Below are positions 34,718 through 43,897 of a stretch of DNA of 64,000 nucleotides, piece by piece. The DNA comes from Halanaerobiaceae bacterium ANBcell28 (GTDB taxonomy: Bacteria > Bacillota > Halanaerobiia > Halanaerobiales > DTU029). The notes beneath the pieces were generated by a model. It saw only the letters and a list, made by a program, of their open reading frames with translations, was not told where the DNA came from and did not search any database. The translations under genes were made by a program, and so were the position numbers. Where the stretch lies: positions 62,001-126,000 of the forward strand of contig JBBJJH010000003.1 in assembly GCA_037623315.1 (NCBI GenBank). Direction: 5' to 3'. Positions within the stretch are counted from its first letter, which is position 1. Each line of letters begins with the position of its first letter.

Positions 34718-37360
34718 TTACTTCAAACCATCAAAAAAGTCGAGCTTAGATAAGTCATCTTCAAATGCATAATATCTTTTTTCGCCTACGTGAAGTTTAT
34801 CATCAATACGAGCTATTGGAAGAACAAAGAAGCCCCAACTCTTTTCATCAGTATAGACAAAGAATTTTATCTCTCCATTATTTATGATGTCTGTATCTTC
34901 TTGAAAGATTTTTCCTTCATATTTATTAATTATTTTATCTACATCTACAGATGTGTATAATCCAATATCATTTTCATAAACATATTCTTTTTCAAGTAAT
35001 CCCTCATTACTCCTTAAGTAAAATATAATTTTCTCTGTGCTAAGGGGTTTTGATATATGCCCTCTTGCTTGATTTGTTCTATCTTCTCTTTTTATAATTT
35101 CCATCTCTTCTCCAGTAAAAGTCATAGCAGATAGTGAATATGGAACGACAGGGGCAGCATTTTTTATCTCAACTTCAATATCACCCATTTTTTTTGATTT
35201 CATATATTTAATTACACCACGTAAGCAGGCCAATTTTAGTTCCAAAGATTGTCCTTCATCTTCACCTCGTCTTTTAAATTCTATACTTCTACCTGGGACA
35301 AATTCTTTAAGTGCTTCTTTAAATATATCAATTTTACAGGATTGTCCTGTCAACTTAATTATAGAATAATTCATTAACTCTCCACTTTGATAAAAGTTTT
35401 CTAAAAACTTTCTAACAATCTCATATATATCTGCTTTTATTAATTTGGATATTTCTTTTATATTAAAAACAACATCAGGGAACTCGTTCACTTTTTTCAT
35501 TTCTCCATTATCTTCAATTGATAAATTCCATTTATTTAAAGATGTAATGTGTAAATCACTATCAACTGAATCTAAATCAACTGAATCGAATTTATTCCTG
35601 ATAATATTAGTTTTCTTAAAAAACTGTTTTTTCATATTTTCTGCTATTTCCCATAAAAAATAAAAATTATTTTTTACTTTTTGATATTCTGAGCTAGTTT
35701 TGTTTTCATATTCTTTATATCTGGTAGGAATTATGTCTTCAACTTGCCTATATCTCCTATCTAAATCCTTATAAATTTCCTTAATACCTACTCTATCTAC
35801 TAAACGGAAAATATCTACTGCTGGGTATGATATTAAATCATCAATATCAATAATACCCCCATTGTTTTGATAATAATGTGCAAAGGTTATTTTCATAAAC
35901 TGCATAATTCTATACGTAATATTGTTACCCCCAAAATTGGTATCACCATTTTCAAAACCCGTAACTATATCAACTTTATAAGATATATTTCCTTCTTTTA
36001 TCCTAAAAGTACAAGATGAAAGATCAGTAGTTCCACCACCACAATCTATAACAAGAGCTTTGTATTCTTGTCCATTAAGGAACTTTCTTTTTTCAATTAA
36101 ACTTGCTATTGTATTATACAAGACAGAAATACCTTCATCTAAGACATTTTCATCTTCAATATTATAATCTTCCATAATTTCATTAAACATAGTAATAAAT
36201 TGTTCTTTCATTTTTACTGGACTAGAAATATGTATATTTTTAAAGCGACATTTAAAACTATGTTCAGCAATTTCTATTACATATTTCATATAAGCTTGGA
36301 GTATATCACCCTTTTTAACATGAGCAATATTACCAGCTTCGTCACAAACCTCCAATTCTTCATGATATGTATTAACCCACCTTTTAATCCCTTGATAAGT
36401 ACTGGCATTGCTTGAATAATCATTTTTTTTCATCCTATCTCGCGCTTCATATCCAAACAAATATTTTATATTTTCTTTATCTTTGCAGTCAACAACATAC
36501 ACTATGCTCGGCATTATTTCTATCCACTTCTCTTCTCTAGAGGTGGCATATGGGAATTTCACGAAATTAATGTCATTAATTTTTATCTTTTTGTTTAAGA
36601 TATCATTATGTGAAGGATTACTAATGTAATTACTATCTAAATAAGCACCTGCAGTAGTATTAGAAGTTCCAAAATCTATACATAGTACAGTTTTTGTTTC
36701 TTCGAGTTCTTTTATCTCAAAATCAATAATCGGAAGTTGATAATAAGACAATTTTAATGGTGGTAACTCCTCTTCTTGGTAATAAGTTTTATATAAGTAG
36801 TCTGATTCATTTTTTTCTACAAAAAGAAAATAATAATTCTTATTATCTAAATTACTTAATCTAAGATTATCCTTATTTGCGTATAAATAATATAGTCCTT
36901 CATCTTTTTCATTATCTTTTTTAAGATTAAATATTCCGCATAAATAATTATTACCGTTTATTAAAAGAACATTAGATTCTTTTATATTATTTTTTATATA
37001 CACTTTATAACTATCTTCTTTATTTATCCCGACTTCTTTATATATAGTAATTTTTGCAGGTACTTTTATATTTTCTAAATGATCTTTTTTCTCTTTATAA
37101 CTATCTATTAATAATTCCTGTACTCTCTCTAATCCCCCTTCTTTTTTTTCATCTATTAAATTGGGCTTTCTAACTCCCCGATATTTTAATATAATATTTA
37201 TCAATTGATCTCTTTCATACTCATTTTGTGTGGCTTTAATTATTTTATATTTATGGCATATATTTTTTAGTTTGTATGTAGACATTTCTGTAAGTTCACT
37301 TCTAGTAAATCTTCTTCCGTCATCAGTATTGTCCTTAGGGTTAAGCCTATATGACTTCAT
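34718..37360 (-). CDS. Large Hsp70-like ATPase with N-terminal SAP-like domain
   Basis: 880 aa. Residues 20-65 form a short helical SAP/Rho-N-like motif (ELTEMSTYKLKNICHKYKI). A beta-rich N-terminal region of about 150 residues follows. An actin/Hsp70-type ATPase core begins near residue 228 with phosphate-1 LCIDFGTSNTTAGAY, then phosphate-2 LVIDCGGGTTDLSS and a FGGNNITYR segment; the adenosine-type motif IKLTGQSCKI is near 670. No canonical DnaK substrate-binding domain or EEVD-like tail. It resembles SrfB-like/divergent DnaK proteins rather than housekeeping DnaK. Together with the adjoining J-protein it probably chaperones assembly or disassembly of the apparatus, perhaps in place of ClpV, which is absent. 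Confidence 0.8.
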   Translation of the reverse strand: MKSYRLNPKDNTDDGRRFTRSELTEMSTYKLKNICHKYKIIKATQNEYERDQLINIILKYRGVRKPNLIDEKKEGGLERVQELLIDSYKEKKDHLENIKVPAKITIYKEVGINKEDSYKVYIKNNIKESNVLLINGNNYLCGIFNLKKDNEKDEGLYYLYANKDNLRLSNLDNKNYYFLFVEKNESDYLYKTYYQEEELPPLKLSYYQLPIIDFEIKELEETKTVLCIDFGTSNTTAGAYLDSNYISNPSHNDILNKKIKINDINFVKFPYATSREEKWIEIMPSIVYVVDCKDKENIKYLFGYEARDRMKKNDYSSNASTYQGIKRWVNTYHEELEVCDEAGNIAHVKKGDILQAYMKYVIEIAEHSFKCRFKNIHISSPVKMKEQFITMFNEIMEDYNIEDENVLDEGISVLYNTIASLIEKRKFLNGQEYKALVIDCGGGTTDLSSCTFRIKEGNISYKVDIVTGFENGDTNFGGNNITYRIMQFMKITFAHYYQNNGGIIDIDDLISYPAVDIFRLVDRVGIKEIYKDLDRRYRQVEDIIPTRYKEYENKTSSEYQKVKNNFYFLWEIAENMKKQFFKKTNIIRNKFDSVDLDSVDSDLHITSLNKWNLSIEDNGEMKKVNEFPDVVFNIKEISKLIKADIYEIVRKFLENFYQSGELMNYSIIKLTGQSCKIDIFKEALKEFVPGRSIEFKRRGEDEGQSLELKLACLRGVIKYMKSKKMGDIEVEIKNAAPVVPYSLSAMTFTGEEMEIIKREDRTNQARGHISKPLSTEKIIFYLRSNEGLLEKEYVYENDIGLYTSVDVDKIINKYEGKIFQEDTDIINNGEIKFFVYTDEKSWGFFVLPIARIDDKLHVGEKRYYAFEDDLSKLDFFDGLK

Positions 37361-37375
37361 CTCATCATCCCTTTC

Positions 37376-38065
37376 TTAATATATAGAAATCGAATTAATT
37401 TTCATTGTTTCTTGAAGTCCTATAACTCCAAAATGAAATCTCCAATAAACCTTCATATTGAAATTTATAGGTAAGAATATGTTTTCAATTGCTTTTATAA
37501 TATTAATATTTTTTTGACTATCTTGGTTTATTAAATAAACTAAAACTTCATTTTCATCTAGTTTATTTATATAAACCACTGAATTAGTATATATTTTTTT
37601 GATGGTATTTTTTAAACAAAACATATGATTATTTGTAATATATAATTTAAGAATATTTTCTAACAAAATATTCTTTTCTTTTATAGAAAAAAATTCTATT
37701 CCTTTTTGAACTTCTTTTCCAAAAGATCCATTTCTAATCTCTCTATAAATAAATAATTTATAAAATTCTTTTTTATCCATACCCCTTTTCAGATCTAATC
37801 TAGTTAAAAAATGTATCAATATATCCAATAATACTTGTCGCAACTCCATATTTTCTTCATAAGTAGGATCAAAAAGGTCTTTAAATATATCATAAAATCT
37901 GTAGTATGGATTTATATCAACTTTATTATTAATACTATTGAAGTTTATATAAGTATCGCTCAGTTCCATATATGGAGAAAAACGCTCACCTAATTCAAAA
38001 GTTATTTTTTTTGAATTTACTCCATTAGTTTTTGCTTTTATTAGTACATCCCACAAGTAATCCAT
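37376..38065 (-). CDS. Unknown cluster protein, 229 aa
   Basis: Soluble, no recognised domain. Features seen are a WDVLIKAK start, a helical middle (LRQVLLDILIHFLTRLDLKRG) and a C-terminal strand region ending FHFGVIGLQETMKINSISIY. Its start overlaps the stop of the 424-aa gene by one base, indicating translational coupling. Conserved-looking position between the tube and Hsp70 genes suggests a baseplate or assembly subunit, but this is inference only. Confidence 0.65.
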   Translation of the reverse strand: MDYLWDVLIKAKTNGVNSKKITFELGERFSPYMELSDTYINFNSINNKVDINPYYRFYDIFKDLFDPTYEENMELRQVLLDILIHFLTRLDLKRGMDKKEFYKLFIYREIRNGSFGKEVQKGIEFFSIKEKNILLENILKLYITNNHMFCLKNTIKKIYTNSVVYINKLDENEVLVYLINQDSQKNINIIKAIENIFLPINFNMKVYWRFHFGVIGLQETMKINSISIY

Positions 38066-39339
38066 TATTCTATTACTCCTTTACAAATATACTCAGGAAA
38101 GTAAAATTGAATTTCTGAAACAATAAAACTTATATAATCTTCATTCAAATAATCATTTATTTCTGATTTAAATTCTAAGCATAGTACTTTTTTAAATTTA
38201 TCAGCCCTTAGTTCATCTGTTATATAATAATTAAAATCATAACCCAAAGCATTTGAAGGTACTCTATTTAATATCTCTATTTTTTCTAAAGTTAGGCCAT
38301 CAAGCATTTCAAAGCTATTTACTAATCTATTTAGTTCTCCAATGCTTTTAATAGAACTTTCTTCTTTATTTACAAAACGACTAGTAAATTGTTTTTTTCT
38401 TTTATTTGATAATAATTTGACCTGTAATTTCTCATTTTCTATTAATTTTTCATCCTGGTTAAACTCAAATACCTCCCAATTAGTAGCTTCGCTATCCTTA
38501 CTTACAACCAACAAATTCTCTTTTGTTTTACGGACAGTAATAAAATTTTGATTGGGAACTATTAGATATCCATTATCTACACCCATTGAATCAAAAGATA
38601 ATACATGTTCATAATTAACTTTATCATTAGCTGGCAACGGAAAACCCTGAGTTTTTACATCTATTTTTTTTATATTCCATACAGGCACAAAATCTAAAAG
38701 TGTATTTTCTTGATATTCCTCTAAATCAAATGTAATCTCTTTAAAATCATTCACTTCACTTAAATCTTCATCACAATCTACAATAATTACGTCAAAACAT
38801 CGACGTATATAGGGATTAAAAACGGTCTTCCATCTTACACCGTTTTCTATAAAATTATTATGCATATCTTTTTCTATCATAATATATTGGTCATTATATT
38901 CTAAGTTCAAGATTATCGGAATTTCTCTATCTTCGCATACAATTTTTCCAGAGTACATATGCTTAGCATTTTTTATTCTTTCAATTTGATTATAAGATTC
39001 TTCGATGAAAACTGTTGAAATTTTTACAGACTTATTTTCGTTAATTTTTTCTAATAAGACCTTTTTATCATATTGCACTTCTTCCTCGTCTTCCTTTTTC
39101 ATAGCTTGAAGAAAATCACTTAAAATACTTAAGTTTTTCCTTTTAACTATAGTTGTGTAAATGCTAAAGTTTTCTTCACTATCATCTATTTCATCAAATA
39201 TCTTTTTTTCCAGTTGTTTATTAAATTCTTCTTGATAGTCAACAAGCTCTTTAAAAACATCCCACAAAATATTTTTTAGTCTATTTCTTTGTTCTAAATC
39301 ATCCATATTATTTAATTTTTCTCTAATTACTTCTTTCAA
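38065..39339 (-). CDS. Unknown cluster protein, 424 aa
   Basis: Soluble protein with a helical acidic N-terminus (about 1-100) and a mixed alpha/beta body. It contains FNPYIRRCFDVIIVDCDED and ends FIVSEIQFYFPEYICKG. No signal peptide, TM helix or known motif. First gene after the intergenic terminator that follows the tube gene, and coupled by overlap to the 229-aa gene. By position a candidate baseplate (TssF/gp6-like) component, not supported by any motif I can name. Confidence 0.65.
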   Translation of the reverse strand: MKEVIREKLNNMDDLEQRNRLKNILWDVFKELVDYQEEFNKQLEKKIFDEIDDSEENFSIYTTIVKRKNLSILSDFLQAMKKEDEEEVQYDKKVLLEKINENKSVKISTVFIEESYNQIERIKNAKHMYSGKIVCEDREIPIILNLEYNDQYIMIEKDMHNNFIENGVRWKTVFNPYIRRCFDVIIVDCDEDLSEVNDFKEITFDLEEYQENTLLDFVPVWNIKKIDVKTQGFPLPANDKVNYEHVLSFDSMGVDNGYLIVPNQNFITVRKTKENLLVVSKDSEATNWEVFEFNQDEKLIENEKLQVKLLSNKRKKQFTSRFVNKEESSIKSIGELNRLVNSFEMLDGLTLEKIEILNRVPSNALGYDFNYYITDELRADKFKKVLCLEFKSEINDYLNEDYISFIVSEIQFYFPEYICKGVIE

Positions 39340-39469
39340 GTTATCACCTCTTTATAGTTAGTATTAGGAAGTCGCAGTCAAGCTTGATTATAATAATTAC
39401 TTACAATTGGAGTAAATAATTATTATATTCAAGGCAATCTTTTATAGAAAAAAAATTGCTTTTAAATAT

Positions 39470-39506
39470 TAATAAGGGGATAAATAAAATACAATTTATC
39501 CCCTTT
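39470..39506 (-). terminator. Terminator between the tube gene and the rest of the cluster
   Basis: On the minus strand, AAAGGGGATAAAT (39505-39493) pairs with ATTTATCCCCTT (39485-39474), followed by ATTAATATTT. Partial termination here would give higher levels of sheath and tube than of later genes, a common feature of structural-subunit operons. Confidence 0.75.
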
Positions 39507-39516
39507 GTAAGTTGAA

Positions 39517-39948
39517 TTATTCTGCTGCATATCCTCCTTCTATTGATACATCTTCAATCTTATCTTTTTTCTGTCTTATAACTAATTCAAATTTACCTGT
39601 ACCTTCAGCGTGGTCAAAATCCTCTATGTAATCAACAACAAATGCGTGGGGAAAATGGATTTTTCGAACCACTGAATCAGCAGCAATTATTTCTAAAACT
39701 GCATCGCGATAAGCATCAGCTTTTTCAGACTTAACTAAAGACCATATTGCTAGTTTTCTAGTATCATCAGCTTCTTCACCACTAACAGTAGTTATAATTT
39801 TACCTTTAACTATAAGAGAAGCTCCAATATCTGATGCTCTAGCATTTGAATCATCTGGAGTATCAGATTCATATGATACTGACATAATATTGTCTGAACC
39901 TAAAATAATACTTTCATCAGGACTCTCAATAACTAACCTTGAACTCAT
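39517..39948 (-). CDS. Small Hcp/tail-tube-like protein, 143 aa
   Basis: Small, acidic, beta-rich, cysteine-free soluble protein with no signal peptide. The strand pattern resembles Hcp/phage tail-tube proteins: IILGSDNIMSVSYESD, then SLIVKGKIIT, one helix TRKLAIWSLVKSEKADAYRD, AVLEIIAADSVVRKIHF, VVDYIEDF and KFELVIRQKKDKI. A strong AGGAGGTGAT ribosome site and the terminator just after the gene fit an abundant structural subunit. It follows the 724-aa sheath-like gene. No single diagnostic motif exists for this fold, so the call is structural inference. It could also be a sheath-associated accessory protein. Confidence 0.6.
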   Translation of the reverse strand: MSSRLVIESPDESIILGSDNIMSVSYESDTPDDSNARASDIGASLIVKGKIITTVSGEEADDTRKLAIWSLVKSEKADAYRDAVLEIIAADSVVRKIHFPHAFVVDYIEDFDHAEGTGKFELVIRQKKDKIEDVSIEGGYAAE

Positions 39949-40091
39949 AATTTATCACCTCCTCATTTTAGTTCTTTGTATTAATTCTAAATTCTAGTAT
40001 TTCATTGGATTAATATCTTGTGAGAAAATGTAAATGTAAATGTATTTATAATATAAATCTTCATAAGTACTTGTTTTAGATATCTGCTATA

Positions 40092-42266
40092 TTAACCTAC
40101 AGCAGAAGTACTCTTAGTGATATTAACATCAAGATTCTTAACATTACCATTAAACATAATGTTTAGATGACAGATATTAGTCTCTAAGTCTATTTCATAA
40201 GATATATCGTCGCCTGTTTGTAATACAGAATTAACATAACCTTTATTATTAAGCCATGTACTTTTTTGACTATTTGGATTGTTACTAAAGAATTTTATTA
40301 TTTTATCTTGTTTAAAATCACTTGTTTTAAATCTTAAAATCCTTTCTATATAAGTAGTAACAAGAGTCTTATAAATAGAATCATAACCATCATCTGTAAG
40401 TGCCATATTTCTAGCTTTATAAACAGTTATTCTGCTTATTGTTCTTCCATTTAACTCAGCATTTTCAGAGGAAAATACAAAACCAAAATTATTTCTATTT
40501 ATTGTATTTTTAATTCTATTTGTAAATCCTGTGATTTCCTTAGCAAGAGTAGTAGGTATTTTCATGGCATTATCGCCACTTTCTATATCAAATCTAACTC
40601 CTGGAAACTTATTTGATACTTTTTTAAAGTTTTCATCTAAGTAATCTGGACATTGATAGGCAGCTACTGTACCTGCCGCAACATAAGCTGCATCAATATA
40701 TACACCTTTCAACCATAGCTTTAATATATCTTCTTTTTCTTGTGATAAAGATACACCGCCATTTTCATTTTTAACCATCTTTTTGTCCAAGACAACTCCA
40801 GACTTATCTTCGGGTATCACTGTAAAGTTCGGCAAACAAGGTATTGAAAACTCGCTATAATCTTGTCTTAAAAGAACTTGTGTCTTATCAAGATACTTAT
40901 CCATGCCTTTAGTAGCCATGTCATTAAAAGTAGTCTGTTCATTTGCCTGGAAATTAAAAAATATTTGTATCTTATATTTTTGAGCTATATCTAAAAATGC
41001 AGTTAAAGATTCTAATGTATTTCCTTTTGGAGTATCTTCTTTTTCAGTACCTTTAAACCGTTCCCGTCTAGTTTCTATTTTATTAGCTGAATCCATTTCA
41101 ACTGCAGGAAAAATTCCGTACCAAATAGTATCTGAGAAATTATTTTTACCATTTACGGTATTCAAATATGTTTCAATACGTGGTTTATTATTAGTTTTAA
41201 CCATCATATCTATCTTGCAATTACTTAATAATAACTTTGGTCTCATACCATTAATATCAGTTTGATATTGATCAAAGAACATCTTTATACCAAGTATTTT
41301 TTCTATAAGTGGTTTTGCAGTTTGCACAAAATTATCCTTTGATTCTTTATAAAACTCAAGATAATTATTATAATTTGCGATCTCTTTTTCCACATCCACC
41401 TCAGAATCTGCAACAGATATTGGTGCAAAAGTTCTCACTACCAAATCTTTTACATATGGAGTTGGGTTTTCAGTAATTGCTTCATAATCTTCTTCAAAAA
41501 TTTCTACTAAAGCATTACTCCTTTCCTTTTCCACTGTTGTTGCAGGAAGTGCTTCTTGTTCATCTTCTGATATTTCAATGATTTTCAGTTCTCCATCTTC
41601 ACCCATTGTCAATTTACCAATTTGAACTTCTTCAGCTTCAGCATCATCTTGATTTTCACCTAATAACAATCTTGTTTTAACATCTTCGATTGCTAAAGGT
41701 AGCATTCCAAGTACATTATTGTAATTTCTACTGGCTTCTTCAAATTTGTAATTTAGTTTATCACCAAACTTCAACTTTCTTGGGTCTTCTTCTTCCAATT
41801 CATCATACTTGTCATATAAATAACTTATCTCTTTTCTTACCTGTTTAATATCTTCCATAACTTTTTTCGGAGAAATCATATCAAGCACATTTTCAAATTT
41901 AAAATCAACATTTCTTCTACCCTGGCTCTTTTTTGTATCAATTAGAGTAAATAACATTTTTAAGAAATCATTATTTTGGTCAAGGCGTATTTCTGAAATA
42001 TTATTTTCAGCTACCCCTTCTGGTTTTTCTAAGCTATATATTACCCTTTGACTTGCAGCATTATAGTATGAATAAATCGCAGGTGTGAATTTATCTAAAA
42101 ATTCATCAAAACTACCTACTAATAAATGTTCGTTAATTTCTTTTATTTTTTCATCATCAAGACTCTCAACTCCCTTCACATCTCCTATTAAGGTAATCAA
42201 ATCCAACTTTCTAGGATTCACCTCTTCAAGAAGAATGGTCCTGTTTGTTTGATTAATAATGTCCAT
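40092..42266 (-). CDS. Large sheath-like protein, 724 aa
   Basis: First gene of the cluster. Cytoplasmic, no TM. An N-terminal helical part (1-250) has an acidic insertion (EDEQEALPATTVEKERS). A large alpha/beta body follows. The C-terminal ~130 residues (YKTLVTTYIERILRFKTSDF, a WLNNKGYVNSVLQTGDDIS turn, then alternating strands IDLETNICHLNIMFNG and KNLDVNITKS) match the layout of TssC/phage sheath C-terminal domains: an amphipathic helix pair, a W..KGYV segment and a final exchanged-strand pair. Length is near TssB plus TssC combined. The sheath call is by architecture and context (next gene tube-like, later PAAR-like), not by an unmistakable motif. Confidence 0.6.
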   Translation of the reverse strand: MDIINQTNRTILLEEVNPRKLDLITLIGDVKGVESLDDEKIKEINEHLLVGSFDEFLDKFTPAIYSYYNAASQRVIYSLEKPEGVAENNISEIRLDQNNDFLKMLFTLIDTKKSQGRRNVDFKFENVLDMISPKKVMEDIKQVRKEISYLYDKYDELEEEDPRKLKFGDKLNYKFEEASRNYNNVLGMLPLAIEDVKTRLLLGENQDDAEAEEVQIGKLTMGEDGELKIIEISEDEQEALPATTVEKERSNALVEIFEEDYEAITENPTPYVKDLVVRTFAPISVADSEVDVEKEIANYNNYLEFYKESKDNFVQTAKPLIEKILGIKMFFDQYQTDINGMRPKLLLSNCKIDMMVKTNNKPRIETYLNTVNGKNNFSDTIWYGIFPAVEMDSANKIETRRERFKGTEKEDTPKGNTLESLTAFLDIAQKYKIQIFFNFQANEQTTFNDMATKGMDKYLDKTQVLLRQDYSEFSIPCLPNFTVIPEDKSGVVLDKKMVKNENGGVSLSQEKEDILKLWLKGVYIDAAYVAAGTVAAYQCPDYLDENFKKVSNKFPGVRFDIESGDNAMKIPTTLAKEITGFTNRIKNTINRNNFGFVFSSENAELNGRTISRITVYKARNMALTDDGYDSIYKTLVTTYIERILRFKTSDFKQDKIIKFFSNNPNSQKSTWLNNKGYVNSVLQTGDDISYEIDLETNICHLNIMFNGNVKNLDVNITKSTSAVG

Positions 42267-42628
42267 TTCATATGTACTCCTCTCATAAGTATGTATTTGA
42301 AATTTTATATAGTAAATAAATATAAAAATTAATCATTTTGATTAAAATGTTTTATAATTAAAATAAAACCTTTAATACTTTGCTTTTCCATAAAAGGCAT
42401 TATGATGTTGGTTTTTATTTTATTTGTATATATAGAATATATTGGCATATATATAATTCAATATATCTTTTAAATTTCCTGCATAAAAAATAAATTATTT
42501 TCAAAATTTATATGTATTAATAAAAAAATATATAATATACGCTCCTAAATTATTACTTTTTTTTATACAATAGGACTAATATACTATTCCCCTTATGAAG
42601 CTAAGAACTTTTAAATTACCTAGGCAAT
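42267..42628. other. Intergenic AT-rich region upstream of the accessory cluster
   Basis: About 360 bp without a credible gene. It should hold the promoter of the sheath-like gene on the minus strand; the DNA is so AT-rich that I cannot single out -35/-10 boxes. The ATG-initiated short frames here are hydrophobic and AT-driven, and I do not call them. Confidence 0.5.
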
Positions 42629-42680
42629 AAAAAATCCCACTAAATACTTGACAAAGGTCAGTTCAATTAGCGGGATTTTT
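42629..42680 (-). terminator. Terminator of the alcohol dehydrogenase gene
   Basis: On the minus strand, AAAATCCCGCTAA, an internal GACCTTTGTC stem-loop and TTAGTGGGATTTTTT form a long hairpin with a T tract. It lies downstream of the 42719-43885 gene. Confidence 0.75.
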
Positions 42681-42718
42681 ACATTCAAACTTTTTTTACT
42701 CATATTTATATTAAGTTT

Positions 42719-43885
42719 TTATTTTAAAGCTAATTTATAAATATTTAATACATCTTCTTTTCCTAATTTTTTAAAATTACCTACTTCTCCATATTCAACA
42801 CACTTCTCTGCCATTATCTCTAATTTATCTTCTGCTAAATTTAAATCAGCAAAAGTGACTGGCAAGCCAATAGATTCAAAAAAACCTTTTAATTTTTCAA
42901 TTCCAGCAATAGCAGTTTTTTCAAGATTTTCGAAATCTGCTTCTATATCCCATACCCTTACAGCAAATTGTACAAATTTCTTTATGTTTTCTTTATAGAC
43001 ATATTTCATCCAGGCCGGAAAAATAATTGCCAATCCCGCCCCGTGTGCTACATCATAGATTCCACTTATTTCATGTTCAATTGCATGAGAAGCCCAATCT
43101 TCAACTCTACCTGTTCCTAATAAGTCATTATGAGCTACGCTTCCTGCCCACATAATTTCTGCTCGAGCATCATAATCTTTAGGATTTTCTAGTACTATAG
43201 GAACATTTTTAATGATAGTTTTAAGTACACTCTCACATAACCTATCAGTGAGGTCAACATTTTTTGTATGTGTAAAGTATCTTTCCATAATATGTGCCAT
43301 AATATCTGCTGCACCACAAGCTGTCTGATAATCCGGTAGAGTGAAAGTTACTTCAGGATTTAAAATCGCAAATTGAGGTTGAATTAATTTTGACCCACAA
43401 CCCTTCTTATAATCTCCTTCTTCTTTTGTTATTACAGAAGAAGGACTAGATTCGCTACCTGCAGCAGGTATAGTTAATACTACCCCAAGCGGAAGGGCTT
43501 CTTTTATTTCTGCTTTTCCAGTATAGAAGTCCCATACATCACCTGTATAAGGTACACCAATAGCTATAGCCTTAGCTGAATCTATAACACTTCCTCCACC
43601 AACAGCTAATATAAAATTAATATCATTTTCTTGACAGATTTTTATACCTTCTTTAACTAAGCTTAAGCGCGGGTTAGGTCTTACTCCGCCTAATTCTATA
43701 AAGTCAACACCTGCTAGTTCTAAAGACTTAACAAGCTTTGCATAAAGACCATATTTTTTTATGCTTCCTCCACCATAATGTAATAATATCTTATCAGCAT
43801 ATTTTTTCGTCTCTTTTCCAATATCATTTTCCCTATCTCTACCAAAAATAATTTTAGTAGTATTATGAAACTCAAAATTCTGCAT
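42719..43885 (-). CDS. Iron-containing alcohol dehydrogenase (butanol-dehydrogenase type)
   Basis: 388 aa, group III Fe-dependent alcohol dehydrogenase. The nucleotide loop is AVGGGSVIDSAKAIA. Metal ligands are in CGAADIMAHIMERYF (Asp, His) and WASHAIEHEISGIYDVAHGAGLAI region (two His). Family end KEDVLNIYKLAL is complete. It resembles the YugJ/BdhA subgroup, NAD(P)H-dependent reduction of aldehydes to ethanol or butanol in fermentation. Downstream of degV with a 12-bp gap, so perhaps co-transcribed. Substrate not resolvable from sequence. Confidence 0.93.
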   Translation of the reverse strand: MQNFEFHNTTKIIFGRDRENDIGKETKKYADKILLHYGGGSIKKYGLYAKLVKSLELAGVDFIELGGVRPNPRLSLVKEGIKICQENDINFILAVGGGSVIDSAKAIAIGVPYTGDVWDFYTGKAEIKEALPLGVVLTIPAAGSESSPSSVITKEEGDYKKGCGSKLIQPQFAILNPEVTFTLPDYQTACGAADIMAHIMERYFTHTKNVDLTDRLCESVLKTIIKNVPIVLENPKDYDARAEIMWAGSVAHNDLLGTGRVEDWASHAIEHEISGIYDVAHGAGLAIIFPAWMKYVYKENIKKFVQFAVRVWDIEADFENLEKTAIAGIEKLKGFFESIGLPVTFADLNLAEDKLEIMAEKCVEYGEVGNFKKLGKEDVLNIYKLALK

Positions 43886-43897
43886 AATGCACTCCTC

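Noticed and set aside
39517-42266. Prophage tail genes
   Set aside because: No integrase, capsid, portal, terminase, lysis or tape-measure-like gene lies in the neighbourhood; instead signalling and chaperone genes accompany them.
42267-42628. Small hydrophobic ORF starting near 42402
   Set aside because: Composition is what AT-rich noise gives, and the ribosome site is weak.
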